A stretch of DNA of 64,000 bases, taken from positions 186,001 to 250,000 of the forward strand of contig NZ_VFVL01000002.1 in NCBI RefSeq assembly GCF_006442815.1, written 5' to 3'. This document shows, piece after piece, positions 52,364-60,985 of the stretch. Each line of letters starts with the position of its first letter. The stretch's first letter is position 1. Both the position numbers and the translations under genes were made by a program. The notes under the pieces were generated by a model, which ran no database searches, was not told the origin of the DNA, and was given only the letters and a program-made list of their open reading frames with translations. The stretch is from Mesorhizobium sp. B2-4-3. GTDB taxonomy: Bacteria > Pseudomonadota > Alphaproteobacteria > Rhizobiales > Rhizobiaceae.

Positions 52364-52588
52364 GGTGCGCCTTCGTCCGCTGTAGAGGCTCGCCGCACCT
52401 TAAGGGGCGGGCGACTCGCCAAAGAGTGCGTCCCAACAATAGGATGGCAAAGGCGAAAATGCGTCGGCGAAGCTTTAAACCAAGCATCTGGCCGGTCTGG
52501 ACCAAAATTTCGCTATTTCGCGCCTTCAACCTCGGCCAGGTCTATCATCGCGCTGCTCATGCGAAGCCCGAGCGCATGCCACGAAGCT

Positions 52589-52855
52589 TCAGAAGCCGTG
52601 TTCGATGCGCTCGAAGATGACGTTGGTGAAGGCCGAGATCTGGCTGCCGATGAACGGGCCGGTCAGCGCCACCACGAGCATGATGGCGACGATCTTCGGC
52701 ACGAAGGTGAGCGTGATTTCCTGGATCTGGGTCAGCGCCTGGATGAGCGCGATGCCGATGCCGACGACCATCGCCACCAGCACCACGGGGGCGGAAGCGG
52801 TAAGCACCGTCCACACGGCGAACTGGACGATATCGAGGGCGTCGGCCTCGTTCAT
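52589..52855 (-). CDS. fliQ: Flagellar biosynthesis protein FliQ
   Basis: 88 residues, two membrane helices (VLTASAPVVLVAMVVGIGIALIQALTQIQEITLTFVPKIVAIMLVVALTGPFIGSQISAFTNVIF), the full FliQ pattern. Export-gate subunit. Ends the right-hand flagellar block; about 8.1 kb of other genes separate it from flhA. A strong hairpin and repeat lie between flgD and this gene. Confidence 0.94.
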   Translation of the reverse strand: MNEADALDIVQFAVWTVLTASAPVVLVAMVVGIGIALIQALTQIQEITLTFVPKIVAIMLVVALTGPFIGSQISAFTNVIFERIEHGF

Positions 52856-52880
52856 CGGCTGTCCCTCATGCGAAGCCGGC

Positions 52881-52983
52881 TAAAGCAGGTCGCGTGAAAA
52901 AGGTTTCACGCGACCTGCTTTAGCTTTTTTGATTTTAAGCAGTCTTTGTCCCGAAACCGGACCCACTTTCGCGAGACCTGCTC
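52881..52983. repeat. Composite repeat with a 19-bp perfect hairpin between flgD and fliQ
   Basis: TAAAGCAGGTCGCGTGAAA (52881-52899) / TTTCACGCGACCTGCTTTA (52904-52922), loop of 4 nt, then a T-rich joint and a mosaic-family module GCAGTCTT ... AGACCTGC with CCGAAACCGG...CACTTTCG. The flgD stop codon (52982-52984) overlaps its outer arm. On the plus strand the hairpin is followed by TTTTTT. Confidence 0.88.
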
Positions 52984-53389
52984 AGGCGGCCGGCTTGATC
53001 GACACGCCCGCGCCGACCGGGACCTGGGTGCCGTCCTGCAGCACGGCGATAAGGCCGCTGCTGGAGAGCGTCACCGAAGCCACCGTGCCGGTCGTCTTGC
53101 CGTCGGCCGAGGTGATCGAGCGGCCGATCAGCGCGTCGGCCTGCGACAAGGCCGAGGACTGCATGATCTGGTCGAGCTTGGTGTTGGTCTGCACCGACTG
53201 CTCGACCTGGGAGAAGGTGGCGAGCTGCGCGACATATTGCGTGGAATCCATCGGCTTGGTCGGATCCTGCTTCTTCATCTCGGCGATCAGGAGCTTCAGG
53301 AACGATTGGTAGTCCACGGCCGTCTTCGAGGTCTGCTGGCTGGCCTGGTTGGCGCCAACCGGGATCGTTGTCGTCATGTCCACGGCCAT
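52982..53389 (-). CDS. flgD: Flagellar hook-capping protein FlgD
   Basis: 135 residues. FLKLLIAEMKKQDPTKPMDSTQYVAQLATFSQVEQSVQTNTKLDQIM is the FlgD N-terminal hook-cap domain, followed by a short Tudor-like part (ALIGRSITSADGKTTGTVASVTLSSSGLIAVLQDGTQVPVG). Much shorter than enteric FlgD, normal for rhizobia. One bp after flbT, same operon. Confidence 0.93.
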   Translation of the reverse strand: MAVDMTTTIPVGANQASQQTSKTAVDYQSFLKLLIAEMKKQDPTKPMDSTQYVAQLATFSQVEQSVQTNTKLDQIMQSSALSQADALIGRSITSADGKTTGTVASVTLSSSGLIAVLQDGTQVPVGAGVSIKPAA

Positions 53390-53390
53390 C

Positions 53391-53828
53391 TTATGCTCCT
53401 ACAGCCAATGCGCGCGGCGTTTCGGGAATGTCGTCATGGTCTTCGAGCGCCCTGCGCTCGAGCGGATAGAGGGTGCGGATCGCTTTCAGCGCCTCATAGA
53501 TATCATCCTCGCCGACCATCCGGTCGATCTGCTTCAGGCCCTTGCAGATGTCCTGGTTGTCGAAGCTTGCGATCAGCATCGGCAGCGAGCGGCGGAACAT
53601 GTCGCGCGCCTCGGAGGCGCCGACCGGGTTGATCAGCATGATCTGCACGATGAAATAAAGCTGCCTGAGCGGCGTCGACGCCTGGTCGGCCTGGATGACA
53701 TGGCTTTCGAGCAGGAACTGCACGTCGTTCATCAGCTCGATGGTGACCTTGCGATCGACGCGGATGACCGCGCCGTTGACATAGATCTTCTCGTTGGGCT
53801 TCAGCGAGATCTTCAGCGTGTTGGTCAT
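53391..53828 (-). CDS. flbT: Flagellin mRNA regulator FlbT
   Basis: 145 residues: MTNTLKISLKPNEKIYVNGAVIRVDRKVTIELMNDVQFLLESHVIQADQASTPLRQLYFIVQIMLINP is the FlbT family start. FlbT controls flagellin translation or mRNA stability in alphaproteobacteria. ATG 53828 overlaps the flaF stop. Confidence 0.93.
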   Translation of the reverse strand: MTNTLKISLKPNEKIYVNGAVIRVDRKVTIELMNDVQFLLESHVIQADQASTPLRQLYFIVQIMLINPVGASEARDMFRRSLPMLIASFDNQDICKGLKQIDRMVGEDDIYEALKAIRTLYPLERRALEDHDDIPETPRALAVGA

Positions 53829-54172
53829 TGGATGCCGTCTCGGATGATCTGGGAGACCTCGATCAATCCTTCGAAATTGTTGGTGCGGCCCTGGCGGATG
53901 TCTTCCGTCTCGCGCAGCAGCCACAGGCCGATGGAGATCAGGTTGGCGCGCAGCTCCTTGGGCAGGGCGTTGTCGCTGGAGCCGAGATCCTGGACGAAGG
54001 TGGTCCAGACGCGGTTGGTGAAGTGCAGCGCCTCGACCGCTTCCATCGACTCGGTGCCGACGGCTGCCGCCGCGGCCAGCATGTCGATCGAACGAGTGAG
54101 CAATTGCCGCTCCCGGTCCTTGGCGTCGGCGACGGAGTCGGTCTGGATGTCGGCGTAGGAGAATTGATACAT
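53825..54172 (-). CDS. flaF: Flagellar regulator FlaF
   Basis: 115 residues: MYQFSYADIQTDSVADAKDRERQLLTRSIDMLAAAAAVGTESMEAVEALHFTNRVWTTFVQDLGSSDNALPKELRANLISIGLWLLRE is the FlaF family. Acts with FlbT to link flagellin synthesis to assembly. Between flgL and flbT in the standard order. Confidence 0.93.
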   Translation of the reverse strand: MYQFSYADIQTDSVADAKDRERQLLTRSIDMLAAAAAVGTESMEAVEALHFTNRVWTTFVQDLGSSDNALPKELRANLISIGLWLLRETEDIRQGRTNNFEGLIEVSQIIRDGIQ

Positions 54173-54203
54173 CGTCGGCGCTCTGGCGTTCCGGTTTATG
54201 TGT

Positions 54204-55253
54204 TCAAGTCAGATAGTTCAGCAGGCTGAGCTGCTGCAGACGCGCGGTCAAGGCGAAGGAGGTCTCGATATGCTGCGTCAGGTCGGCGACGCGGGTGGCG
54301 GCTTCGGCCGGATCGACGCCTTCGAGGTCGACGATATGCTTCTCGAAGAGGTCGACCTGGGTCTTCATGCGGTCGCTGGCGTCGGACACGCGCTGCTGCG
54401 CGAGGCCCGTTTCGGCCCGCACCTGGGTGATGCCGCCGATGGCTTCGCCGACCAGCGCCTGCGCGCGGTCGACGACCACGTTCTGGGCGGCCTCGCTGAT
54501 GCTGCCGGTAAGCAGGCCGCTGGCCATGGCGGCCGCCATGGCGAGCTTGCGGATGCCCTGTTCGTTGGCGCTGACTGAGGTCTGGGTGGTTTCGTTGAGC
54601 GAGATGCGGCTGGTGATCTGATCGTCGGTGGCGCTCGACCAGTTGGCCTGCCAGCCGGCGCCCAGGAATTGCGGCTCGACCTTGGTGGTGATGAAATCGT
54701 CCATCTGCGCGGCGGTGATGTTGGCCGCCGCCGGGTCGGTCTGGGCAAAGCCGAAATAGCTCGAAAAGGCGGCATCGAAGGCGGCTTTGGCCGGCGAGCC
54801 GGCGGCGTTGAAATCGTCGATCGGCTTGACGTCGGTGTTGGTGCCGGCAAACAGATATTCGCCGTTGACACTGGTATTCAGGATACCCGTCATCTGCTGC
54901 AGCGCCGAGGCGCCGGCGGTCTGCAGGATGCTGGTCGAGGAGTCGCCCGACACGCCGCTGGTCAGGGCCGACAGGAAGCTCTGCGCGGCACCGGCGATCT
55001 GGCCGAGCGAATTCTGGGTCGATGTCAGGCGCGCGGTGACGAGCGCGTTGGAATCGACGATGCCGTTCAGCCGGTCGAGATCGCGCTGGAAGGTGACGGC
55101 CTGGGTCGTGCGGCTGCCAAGCGCCAGGCCGACATCGGCGACGGCGCCGGTCTGCGATTCCCTGGTCGCCTTGACGAGGTCGGCCTGCATCTTGGCCTGC
55201 TGGTAACGCAGGGCGTTGGAGATGGCAGCTGAGGAAACGCCAGTCGCTTTCAT
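54204..55253 (-). CDS. flgL: Flagellar hook-filament junction protein FlgL
   Basis: 349 residues with flagellin-like N- and C-terminal helices (KATGVSSAAISNALRYQQAKMQADLVKATRESQTGAVADVGLALGSRT; EAATRVADLTQHIETSFALTARLQQLSLLNYL). Exported, joins FlgK to the filament. Follows flgK by 3 bp. Confidence 0.92.
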   Translation of the reverse strand: MKATGVSSAAISNALRYQQAKMQADLVKATRESQTGAVADVGLALGSRTTQAVTFQRDLDRLNGIVDSNALVTARLTSTQNSLGQIAGAAQSFLSALTSGVSGDSSTSILQTAGASALQQMTGILNTSVNGEYLFAGTNTDVKPIDDFNAAGSPAKAAFDAAFSSYFGFAQTDPAAANITAAQMDDFITTKVEPQFLGAGWQANWSSATDDQITSRISLNETTQTSVSANEQGIRKLAMAAAMASGLLTGSISEAAQNVVVDRAQALVGEAIGGITQVRAETGLAQQRVSDASDRMKTQVDLFEKHIVDLEGVDPAEAATRVADLTQHIETSFALTARLQQLSLLNYLT

Positions 55254-55256
55254 GGA

Positions 55257-56708
55257 TTATCCTACCGCGGCCATCAGGGAGTCCAGCATGTCGCTGACCG
55301 TCTTCATCATATGCGCCGAGGCCTGATAGGTGTGCTCGAGGTCGAGGAGCAGGGACATCTCCTGGTCTACATTGACCCCGGTGTCGTTGGACAGCGCCTC
55401 GGCCGTGCGCGCCGCCAGCGCCTGCTTACTGTCGGCATTGGTCGAGGCCTGCTGGCGCACGCCTTCGAACCAGCCGATGGCATTGGCCGCGTAGTCGGAG
55501 ACGCCCGAGCTGACGGTGATGCCGGCCGAGCTGTCGAAGGCCATCGGCTGATCGAGCTTGTTGCCGTAGCTGATCAGCAGGTCCGAATAGGATGCGCCGC
55601 CGGTGTTGACGACATAGGCCGCGCCGTTGGCGCCGCCGTCGCGCAACAGCGCGGGATTGCCGCCGGCACTCGGATCGAAGGCGGCGTTGACGCTGATCGA
55701 TCCGGCGAGGCCGTCGACCAGGGTGCCGGCGGCCGGAATTGCCGGGGCGCCCGACCATGTGAACAGGCCCGCAGCATTGGGCTGCGACGAAGAGGTTTCG
55801 GCAAATGCCGTGACAAGGCCGCGCGCGATCTCGTCGAGCTGGCTCTGCATGGTCGAGGCGACGCCGTCGCGCAGCTTCAAGAGGCCCGCAATCTTGCCGT
55901 CGGCGGTGGTGGTGTCGCCGGTGCCGGCCGAGACCGGCACGTTGTCGATGTAGATCGTGTTGCCGGACGTGCCGGCCGAGTAGCCGGCCGACGGCGTGAA
56001 GGTCACCGAGCGCGGCACGGTCTCGAACAGCGTCGTGCCGTCCTTGGTGGTGATGACCATGTCGTTGTCGCCGCGCGTGAAGGTAGAGACCGGAACGTAT
56101 TCCGATATCTTCTTCAGGATCGCGTCGCGCTGGTCGAGCGGGTCGGACACGTCGGTGCCCGAGCGGGTGCCCGAGATGACGGCCTTGTTGGCGTCCTGGA
56201 ACTGGCTGAGCAGCGAGTTGAGATCGTCGACGGCGGTAGAGATCTGGCTGTCCGCCTGGGTGCGGAAATCCTGGATCGCCTGGGTGCCGCTGTTCAGCGA
56301 GTTCACCACTTGCTTGGCGGCGTCGACGACGCTGGTGCCGAGGTTCTGGTTCGACGGCGTGGTGGCGTAGAGCTGCAGGGCTTTCTGCAGGTTGGCGATC
56401 GCGGTGGAGGGGGACGACGCATTGTCGACCCCGTTGACCGACAGATCGAGCTGATCCATGCCGTTGTAAAGCGCGCTCTGGCCGCTCCATGCCGACAGCG
56501 CCGAAAGGTTCTGGCGAAACAGGAGATCGTTCGCGGTGCGCTGGATTTCCACCACCCTGGCGCCGGGCGCAGTGCTGGTCACCACGGCGATGCGGCGGGT
56601 ATAGTCAGGGTTCGACGCATCGGCCACATTGCGCGATACGACGCTGGTCTGCTTGGACGTGGCCAGGAGCGCCGACTGGGCAATGCTTAGTGCGGAGGAA
56701 AGCGACAT
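55257..56708 (-). CDS. flgK: Flagellar hook-associated protein FlgK
   Basis: 483 residues. N-terminus MSLSSALSIAQSALLATSKQTSVVSRNVADASNPDYTRRIAVV and C-terminus QEMSLLLDLEHTYQASAHMMKTVSDMLDSLMAAVG are the conserved rod/hook-type ends; the middle is hook-associated. 30 bp after flgE. Confidence 0.93.
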   Translation of the reverse strand: MSLSSALSIAQSALLATSKQTSVVSRNVADASNPDYTRRIAVVTSTAPGARVVEIQRTANDLLFRQNLSALSAWSGQSALYNGMDQLDLSVNGVDNASSPSTAIANLQKALQLYATTPSNQNLGTSVVDAAKQVVNSLNSGTQAIQDFRTQADSQISTAVDDLNSLLSQFQDANKAVISGTRSGTDVSDPLDQRDAILKKISEYVPVSTFTRGDNDMVITTKDGTTLFETVPRSVTFTPSAGYSAGTSGNTIYIDNVPVSAGTGDTTTADGKIAGLLKLRDGVASTMQSQLDEIARGLVTAFAETSSSQPNAAGLFTWSGAPAIPAAGTLVDGLAGSISVNAAFDPSAGGNPALLRDGGANGAAYVVNTGGASYSDLLISYGNKLDQPMAFDSSAGITVSSGVSDYAANAIGWFEGVRQQASTNADSKQALAARTAEALSNDTGVNVDQEMSLLLDLEHTYQASAHMMKTVSDMLDSLMAAVG

Positions 56709-56738
56709 GCTGATCTTTCACGGGCGGGCGCCCGTCGT

Positions 56739-57992
56739 TTATCTCTTCAGGTTGACGAGGACGTCCATCAGGTCCGAACCGGTCTGGAAGACCTTGGAAT
56801 TGGCGGTGTAGCTGCGCTGCGCCGCAATCATGTTGGTCAGTTCCTCGGCGATATCGACGTTGGAGTTCTCAAGCGCCCCGGAGACGATGGAGCCGAGCTT
56901 GCCTTCATTGGCAAAGCCGATGTGGACGGCGCCGGAGTCGGTGCTCTGCACATAGACGTTGCCGGGCATTGCGGTGAGGTTGTCGGGGCTCTGAACGTCA
57001 GCCAGCGGGATCTTGTAAAGCGCTTTGGTCGAGCCGTCCTCGAACTGCGCGTAGATAATGCCGTCCTGGCCGATCTGGACCTTCTGGATGGAGCTCGGCG
57101 CGTTGCCGTTGACCTTGGCGTCGGCAACGGTGAAGCCCGTGCCGAGCTGCGTCAGCTGGGAGAGATCGAGGTCCAGCGTCGAGCCGCCCGGTACCGTGAA
57201 CGAGACGCTGTCCGTCGCGCCGGTAAGCTTGCCAGTCGTGGTGTCGAAGGTGAGGTTGGCCGATCCCAGCGCGCCGCCCGTATAGGGGAAAGAGGTGCCC
57301 GCGGTCGCCTTCGACTGGTCGAAGACCGAGACCTGCCAGGTGCCGGCGCCGGTGTTGGTGAAGTAGACGTCGAGCAGCTTCTTGTTGCCGAGATTGTCAT
57401 AGGCAACCAGCGAGGTTTTCGACGTGTATTCGGCGGTCGCGCTATTGCTGGACGGCAACGGGCCAGAGGGCGGCGTCGCGCCCGCCGGCAGATTGCCGGA
57501 GAACAGGCCCTCGGTGCTCGGCGTCGCCGTCATTTGCTGGTCGGAGATCTGCACCGGCACGAGGCCTTCGAAGCCGTTGGCGGTCGCGGCCGGATCGCCA
57601 TTGGCGTAGCTGTAGGCCATGAGCTGGTAACCCGCGGCATTGACCAACCGGCCCTGCGCGTCCGGAACGAAGGAGCCGGCGCGGGTGAGATAGGGCGTGC
57701 CGCCGGCGTCCTGCACCACAAAGAAGCCGTCGCCGTTAACGGCAAGGTCGGACACCGAGGTGGTGTAGGTCATGACGCCTTGCGTGCCGACGGCCGAGCG
57801 GATCGTGGTGGTCACGCCACCGGAATTATAGGCGCCCCCGGTGCCGGGCATGATCAATGTCGAGAACTCGGCCGAAGAGCGCTTGTAGCCGGTGGTGTCC
57901 GAGTTGGCGATGTTGTCGGCCACCGCGGAGAGGCGGTTGGCCTGCGCGTTCATACCGGAAACGCCGGTCCGCATCATTCCGTAGAGGCTCAT
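56739..57992 (-). CDS. flgE: Flagellar hook protein FlgE
   Basis: 417 residues. MSLYGMMRTGVSGMNAQANRLSAVADNIANSDTTGYKRSSAEFSTL is the flagellar rod/hook N-terminal signature, and SNVDIAEELTNMIAAQRSYTANSKVFQTGSDLMDVLVNLKR the C-terminal one. Main hook subunit. First gene of the structural run after ftcR; the 214-bp gap holds a repeat and probably its promoter. Confidence 0.95.
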   Translation of the reverse strand: MSLYGMMRTGVSGMNAQANRLSAVADNIANSDTTGYKRSSAEFSTLIMPGTGGAYNSGGVTTTIRSAVGTQGVMTYTTSVSDLAVNGDGFFVVQDAGGTPYLTRAGSFVPDAQGRLVNAAGYQLMAYSYANGDPAATANGFEGLVPVQISDQQMTATPSTEGLFSGNLPAGATPPSGPLPSSNSATAEYTSKTSLVAYDNLGNKKLLDVYFTNTGAGTWQVSVFDQSKATAGTSFPYTGGALGSANLTFDTTTGKLTGATDSVSFTVPGGSTLDLDLSQLTQLGTGFTVADAKVNGNAPSSIQKVQIGQDGIIYAQFEDGSTKALYKIPLADVQSPDNLTAMPGNVYVQSTDSGAVHIGFANEGKLGSIVSGALENSNVDIAEELTNMIAAQRSYTANSKVFQTGSDLMDVLVNLKR

Positions 57993-58123
57993 CGATCGAT
58001 CTCCGCAGTGCCTGGGTAGCAGGCCATAAAATTATGCCTCGTGTCTTGCGCGAGGCTGGCGCGGGATGGGCCTAGGCCGTGATGGTGCTTCGTTGAATCG
58101 CCGTCACGGTCCAACTCTTTGTT

Positions 58124-58196
58124 GGAGCATGATCTTTGTCCGAAAACCGGTTCCCACTTTTTGCTTTCGCTGACCTTCGGTTCGGGATCATGCTCC
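58124..58196. repeat. Mosaic palindromic repeat with an internal insertion
   Basis: Arms GGAGCATGATC (from 58124) / GATCATGCTCC (58186-58196) and core CCGAAAACCGGTTCCCACTTTT; about 20 bp more than the other copies separate the core from the right arm. Located 10 bp past the ftcR stop, upstream of flgE. Confidence 0.82.
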
Positions 58197-58206
58197 AGGG
58201 CGGCCA

Positions 58207-58875
58207 TCAAAACACCAGCCGGTAGCCGAGGAACCTCTTGGAATCGATGGGATCGTGACCGAGCTTCTCGCGCAGCTTCTTGCGCAGCTTCGAGATGTGA
58301 CTCTCCACCACGTTCTCCTCGACCTCCTCGTCGAAGATGCCGTAGATGGCGTTGAAGACCTGGGTCTTGGTCACGCGTCGGCCGCGGTTGCTGGCCAGAT
58401 ATTCCAGGATGCGCCGCTCGCGCCGCGGCAGCGGCAGCGGCTCGCCGTTGATCTCCGGATCGCGGCCGTCCATGAAGATGCGCATCGACCCGACTTCGGT
58501 ATAGGCGGCCTCTTCGGAGCCGCGGCGGCGGATGGCGGTGATGCGGGCGAGAATCTCACGGATATGCACCGGCTTGCGGACGACGTCGTCGACGCCGCTT
58601 TCGAACAGCCGCAGCGTGTGTTCGAGCGAGTGATGTTCGCTGAGCGCGATCACCGGCGCGCCGGTGCGGTCGCGGATCTGGCGCGGCGATATCGCACCTT
58701 CGCGGCAGTCGCCGATGAGAAAGGCCCTGACGGATCTGAGATCGGTGTCTGCGGCGGAACTCACCCACTCGCCGAATTCGCCTGGCGCGAAGCCGGCAGT
58801 GGCCACCCCCTCGCGATCGAAAAGTGAAGAGTAGCCCTCTGTCACGAGCTCTCGCTCGTCAACGATCACGATCAT
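58207..58875 (-). CDS. ftcR: Flagellar master response regulator FtcR/Rem
   Basis: 222 residues. Receiver-like N-terminus ([23 protein letters not shown]) and OmpR-type winged helix ([55 protein letters not shown]). Orthologue by position and sequence of Sinorhizobium Rem and Brucella FtcR, which activate flagellar genes. The receiver keeps VDE and the KP lysine (RKPVH), but the usual LxxDxxMP acceptor region reads [14 protein letters not shown], so phosphorylation is doubtful. Located between the transglycosylase and flgE. Confidence 0.92.
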   Translation of the reverse strand: MIVIVDERELVTEGYSSLFDREGVATAGFAPGEFGEWVSSAADTDLRSVRAFLIGDCREGAISPRQIRDRTGAPVIALSEHHSLEHTLRLFESGVDDVVRKPVHIREILARITAIRRRGSEEAAYTEVGSMRIFMDGRDPEINGEPLPLPRRERRILEYLASNRGRRVTKTQVFNAIYGIFDEEVEENVVESHISKLRKKLREKLGHDPIDSKRFLGYRLVF

Positions 58876-59097
58876 CGGCCCGCCCTCCGAATCATTTCAC
58901 TTGCCCCGTGCGGAAAGGGGTACCCGGCTCGACGAATCCTGAAAAACCATCATTTCTTGTAGCTATTTTCTTGGGAGTTTTTTTGGGAGCCGTAATAAAA
59001 GCGGTTACGCAGGTGTATTTGCCCCCACTTTTGGTAGGCGAATATTGGCGTCGGCGCACAGGCCGACGAAGCCCGATCGGCGTTGAAGACTTAGCAA

Positions 59098-59694
59098 CTA
59101 TTGATTGCAGAATGTGCTGGCATTCGGCGTCCATTTGCCGAAGCCGGTGGCGACCATGTTGGCGATGACGCGGCAGACATAGACCTTCTGCGCCGGGTCG
59201 TTGTCGGGACCGGCATGGTAGCGGGCGACGGCCATCGACCAGGTCATATGCCGAGCATGCAGGCTCGCCAGGAAACGCGCCGCGTAGTCGACGTTCTGAT
59301 GCGGGTCGAGCATGTCCTCGACGCTGCGGAAATGATCGCCGTGATAGCGATGGTTGATCTGCATGCAGCCGAGATCGATCAGCGTCTTGCCCTCGCGACG
59401 CGCGTCCTCGAATGCGGCGAGCGCCTCGCCGCGACTGCGAGGGAACACGGCTTTTCCTTCTATATTCAAAGCATTAGGCTGAAGGCTGCCCTTCTTTCCG
59501 GTCTCGGTGAGGCCGACGGCGTAGAGGATCCCGGCAGGCACACCGTAGCGATCGGCGGCGCGCAGGATCTCCGGCTCGCAGGGATTGGCGGCGGCGCTGG
59601 CCGTGCCGGCAGCGAAACTAGATATACATATCGTCGTCAGCGCGCTCGCGAAGAGGCGAAGCGGCACGACCGAATTCCTGTGCGCCATTGCCAT
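59098..59694 (-). CDS. Flagellar-cluster lytic transglycosylase (SLT-like)
   Basis: 198 residues. Signal peptide (LRLFASALTTICISSFAAGTASAA), then an SLT/lysozyme-like domain: EILRAADRYGVPAGILYAVGLTETGKKG with the catalytic Glu in LTETG, LGCMQINHRYHG, and ARFLASLHARHMTWSMAVARYHAG. Likely opens peptidoglycan for the rod, replacing the FlgJ muramidase domain. ATG 59694 with AAGGAACG upstream; it overlaps the 3' end of fliK by 77 bp in another frame. Confidence 0.88.
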   Translation of the reverse strand: MAMAHRNSVVPLRLFASALTTICISSFAAGTASAAANPCEPEILRAADRYGVPAGILYAVGLTETGKKGSLQPNALNIEGKAVFPRSRGEALAAFEDARREGKTLIDLGCMQINHRYHGDHFRSVEDMLDPHQNVDYAARFLASLHARHMTWSMAVARYHAGPDNDPAQKVYVCRVIANMVATGFGKWTPNASTFCNQ

Positions 59695-60985
59695 CGTTCC
59701 TTCCCGGTTGCCGGCCGCCGCCCGCGCCGTTGCCGCCCGAGTTCCCAGGCTGGAACGAAGGCTGGTCGCGGCCTGTCGACATCGGCATGGCCCCGGTTGC
59801 GTCGGTACGGCTGGCCGCATGCGCTGCTATCGAGGGTTGCAGGATGGTGACCTTGTCGACATCGAAGCCGAGGCTGCGCATGGACTTGACTATGGCGTCG
59901 CTGTCGGCGGTGAGGCGGCGGTATGCCTCGTGTGTCTCGGGCTTCATCTCAATCGAAAGTTGCTCCCCCGAGAGCCGCAGGCTGGCGATAACCGATCCAA
60001 GCTCCGAAGGGTGGAGCTCGATCTTCAGAACATGTGTCGGAACGGCAACAGAATTGGTCGTCTGGGAGCCTGCCGAGGCGCTTGCAAAGGCCTGCTGAAC
60101 ACCATTGTCGGAGGCAAGCCCTTCAACCAGCGCCGATGCCGTCTGGCCGATCGGGTTTTGCGCCGGCGCAGGGAAGCTCTGCTGGCTGACGACTTCCATG
60201 CGTGCGGCGGAAGAAGACGGCTTGGCCGGTGTCTGCTGCGTGGTCGATAGCGATTGCTGCGAGGCCTTGGAGGCGGAAGCCGGCCGCCAGCCATGCGGCG
60301 GCACCGGGTTGTCGGCCGCCGGCTCATCCCCTTGCACCGGCAAGATTTTGGTATCGCTGCGGCCCGGCATATCGACAGCCATTTGCGCCTTCACCGGCTT
60401 CTGCCCAAAATCGGGCCCGGAATCTTCCGCCGCCGTCGAACGAGCGGATCGCGACCGCGGCTCTACGGAATCGTCGACCACCGCGCGCTTGCCTGGGCGC
60501 AGCCGCAATTCCAACGATGCTCCGTCGCTCGCGGCCTCTTCACCGTCGGCGGAACCCTTTCCGCCCGTGCCCGACGATTGCGCGAAATGTTTCATGTCGC
60601 TCAGCGCCATCAGCAACGGCAGGCGATCCTGCAGCGGCGCGGACTCGTCGGTTTGCGCCGTGGAATCTTTGTCCGCCGTCGGCTTCGCCTGATCGGCCTG
60701 GGCGGTGGTCTTCCCGGACTTTCCCGTGGCTGCCTTCTGCGAGCCGGTCTTCCCCTCCTGAGGGCCCTGGTCCGGCTCCTGCTTGCCGGTATTGGCTGGT
60801 GAGCGCCTTGCCGGATGCGCGTCCGGCATCACCGGTCCGGTCGCGTGCTTGTCCTGCGGCCGATCGGTCTTCTCGGGCCCATGCACCAGGTCGCCGAAAT
60901 TCCGATCCTTGTCCTCGCCGCCGGTCGAGTGCTGCCGGGGCTGGCTCGAAGCAAAGCCCGGCAGGGTCTGGTTGACGCTGGTCAT
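59618..60985 (-). CDS. fliK: Flagellar hook-length control protein FliK (MotD)
   Basis: 455 residues. The N-terminal ~300 residues are low complexity (Lys, Asp, Gln, Pro, Ser), as usual in the FliK ruler; the C-terminal Flg_hook domain is VLKIELHPSELGSVIASLRLSGEQLSIEMKPETHEAYRRLTADSDAIVKSMRSLGFDVDKVTILQP. In Sinorhizobium this gene was first called motD. ATG overlaps the motC stop (ATGA). Confidence 0.9.
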   Translation of the reverse strand: MTSVNQTLPGFASSQPRQHSTGGEDKDRNFGDLVHGPEKTDRPQDKHATGPVMPDAHPARRSPANTGKQEPDQGPQEGKTGSQKAATGKSGKTTAQADQAKPTADKDSTAQTDESAPLQDRLPLLMALSDMKHFAQSSGTGGKGSADGEEAASDGASLELRLRPGKRAVVDDSVEPRSRSARSTAAEDSGPDFGQKPVKAQMAVDMPGRSDTKILPVQGDEPAADNPVPPHGWRPASASKASQQSLSTTQQTPAKPSSSAARMEVVSQQSFPAPAQNPIGQTASALVEGLASDNGVQQAFASASAGSQTTNSVAVPTHVLKIELHPSELGSVIASLRLSGEQLSIEMKPETHEAYRRLTADSDAIVKSMRSLGFDVDKVTILQPSIAAHAASRTDATGAMPMSTGRDQPSFQPGNSGGNGAGGGRQPGRNDGNGAQEFGRAASPLRERADDDMYI

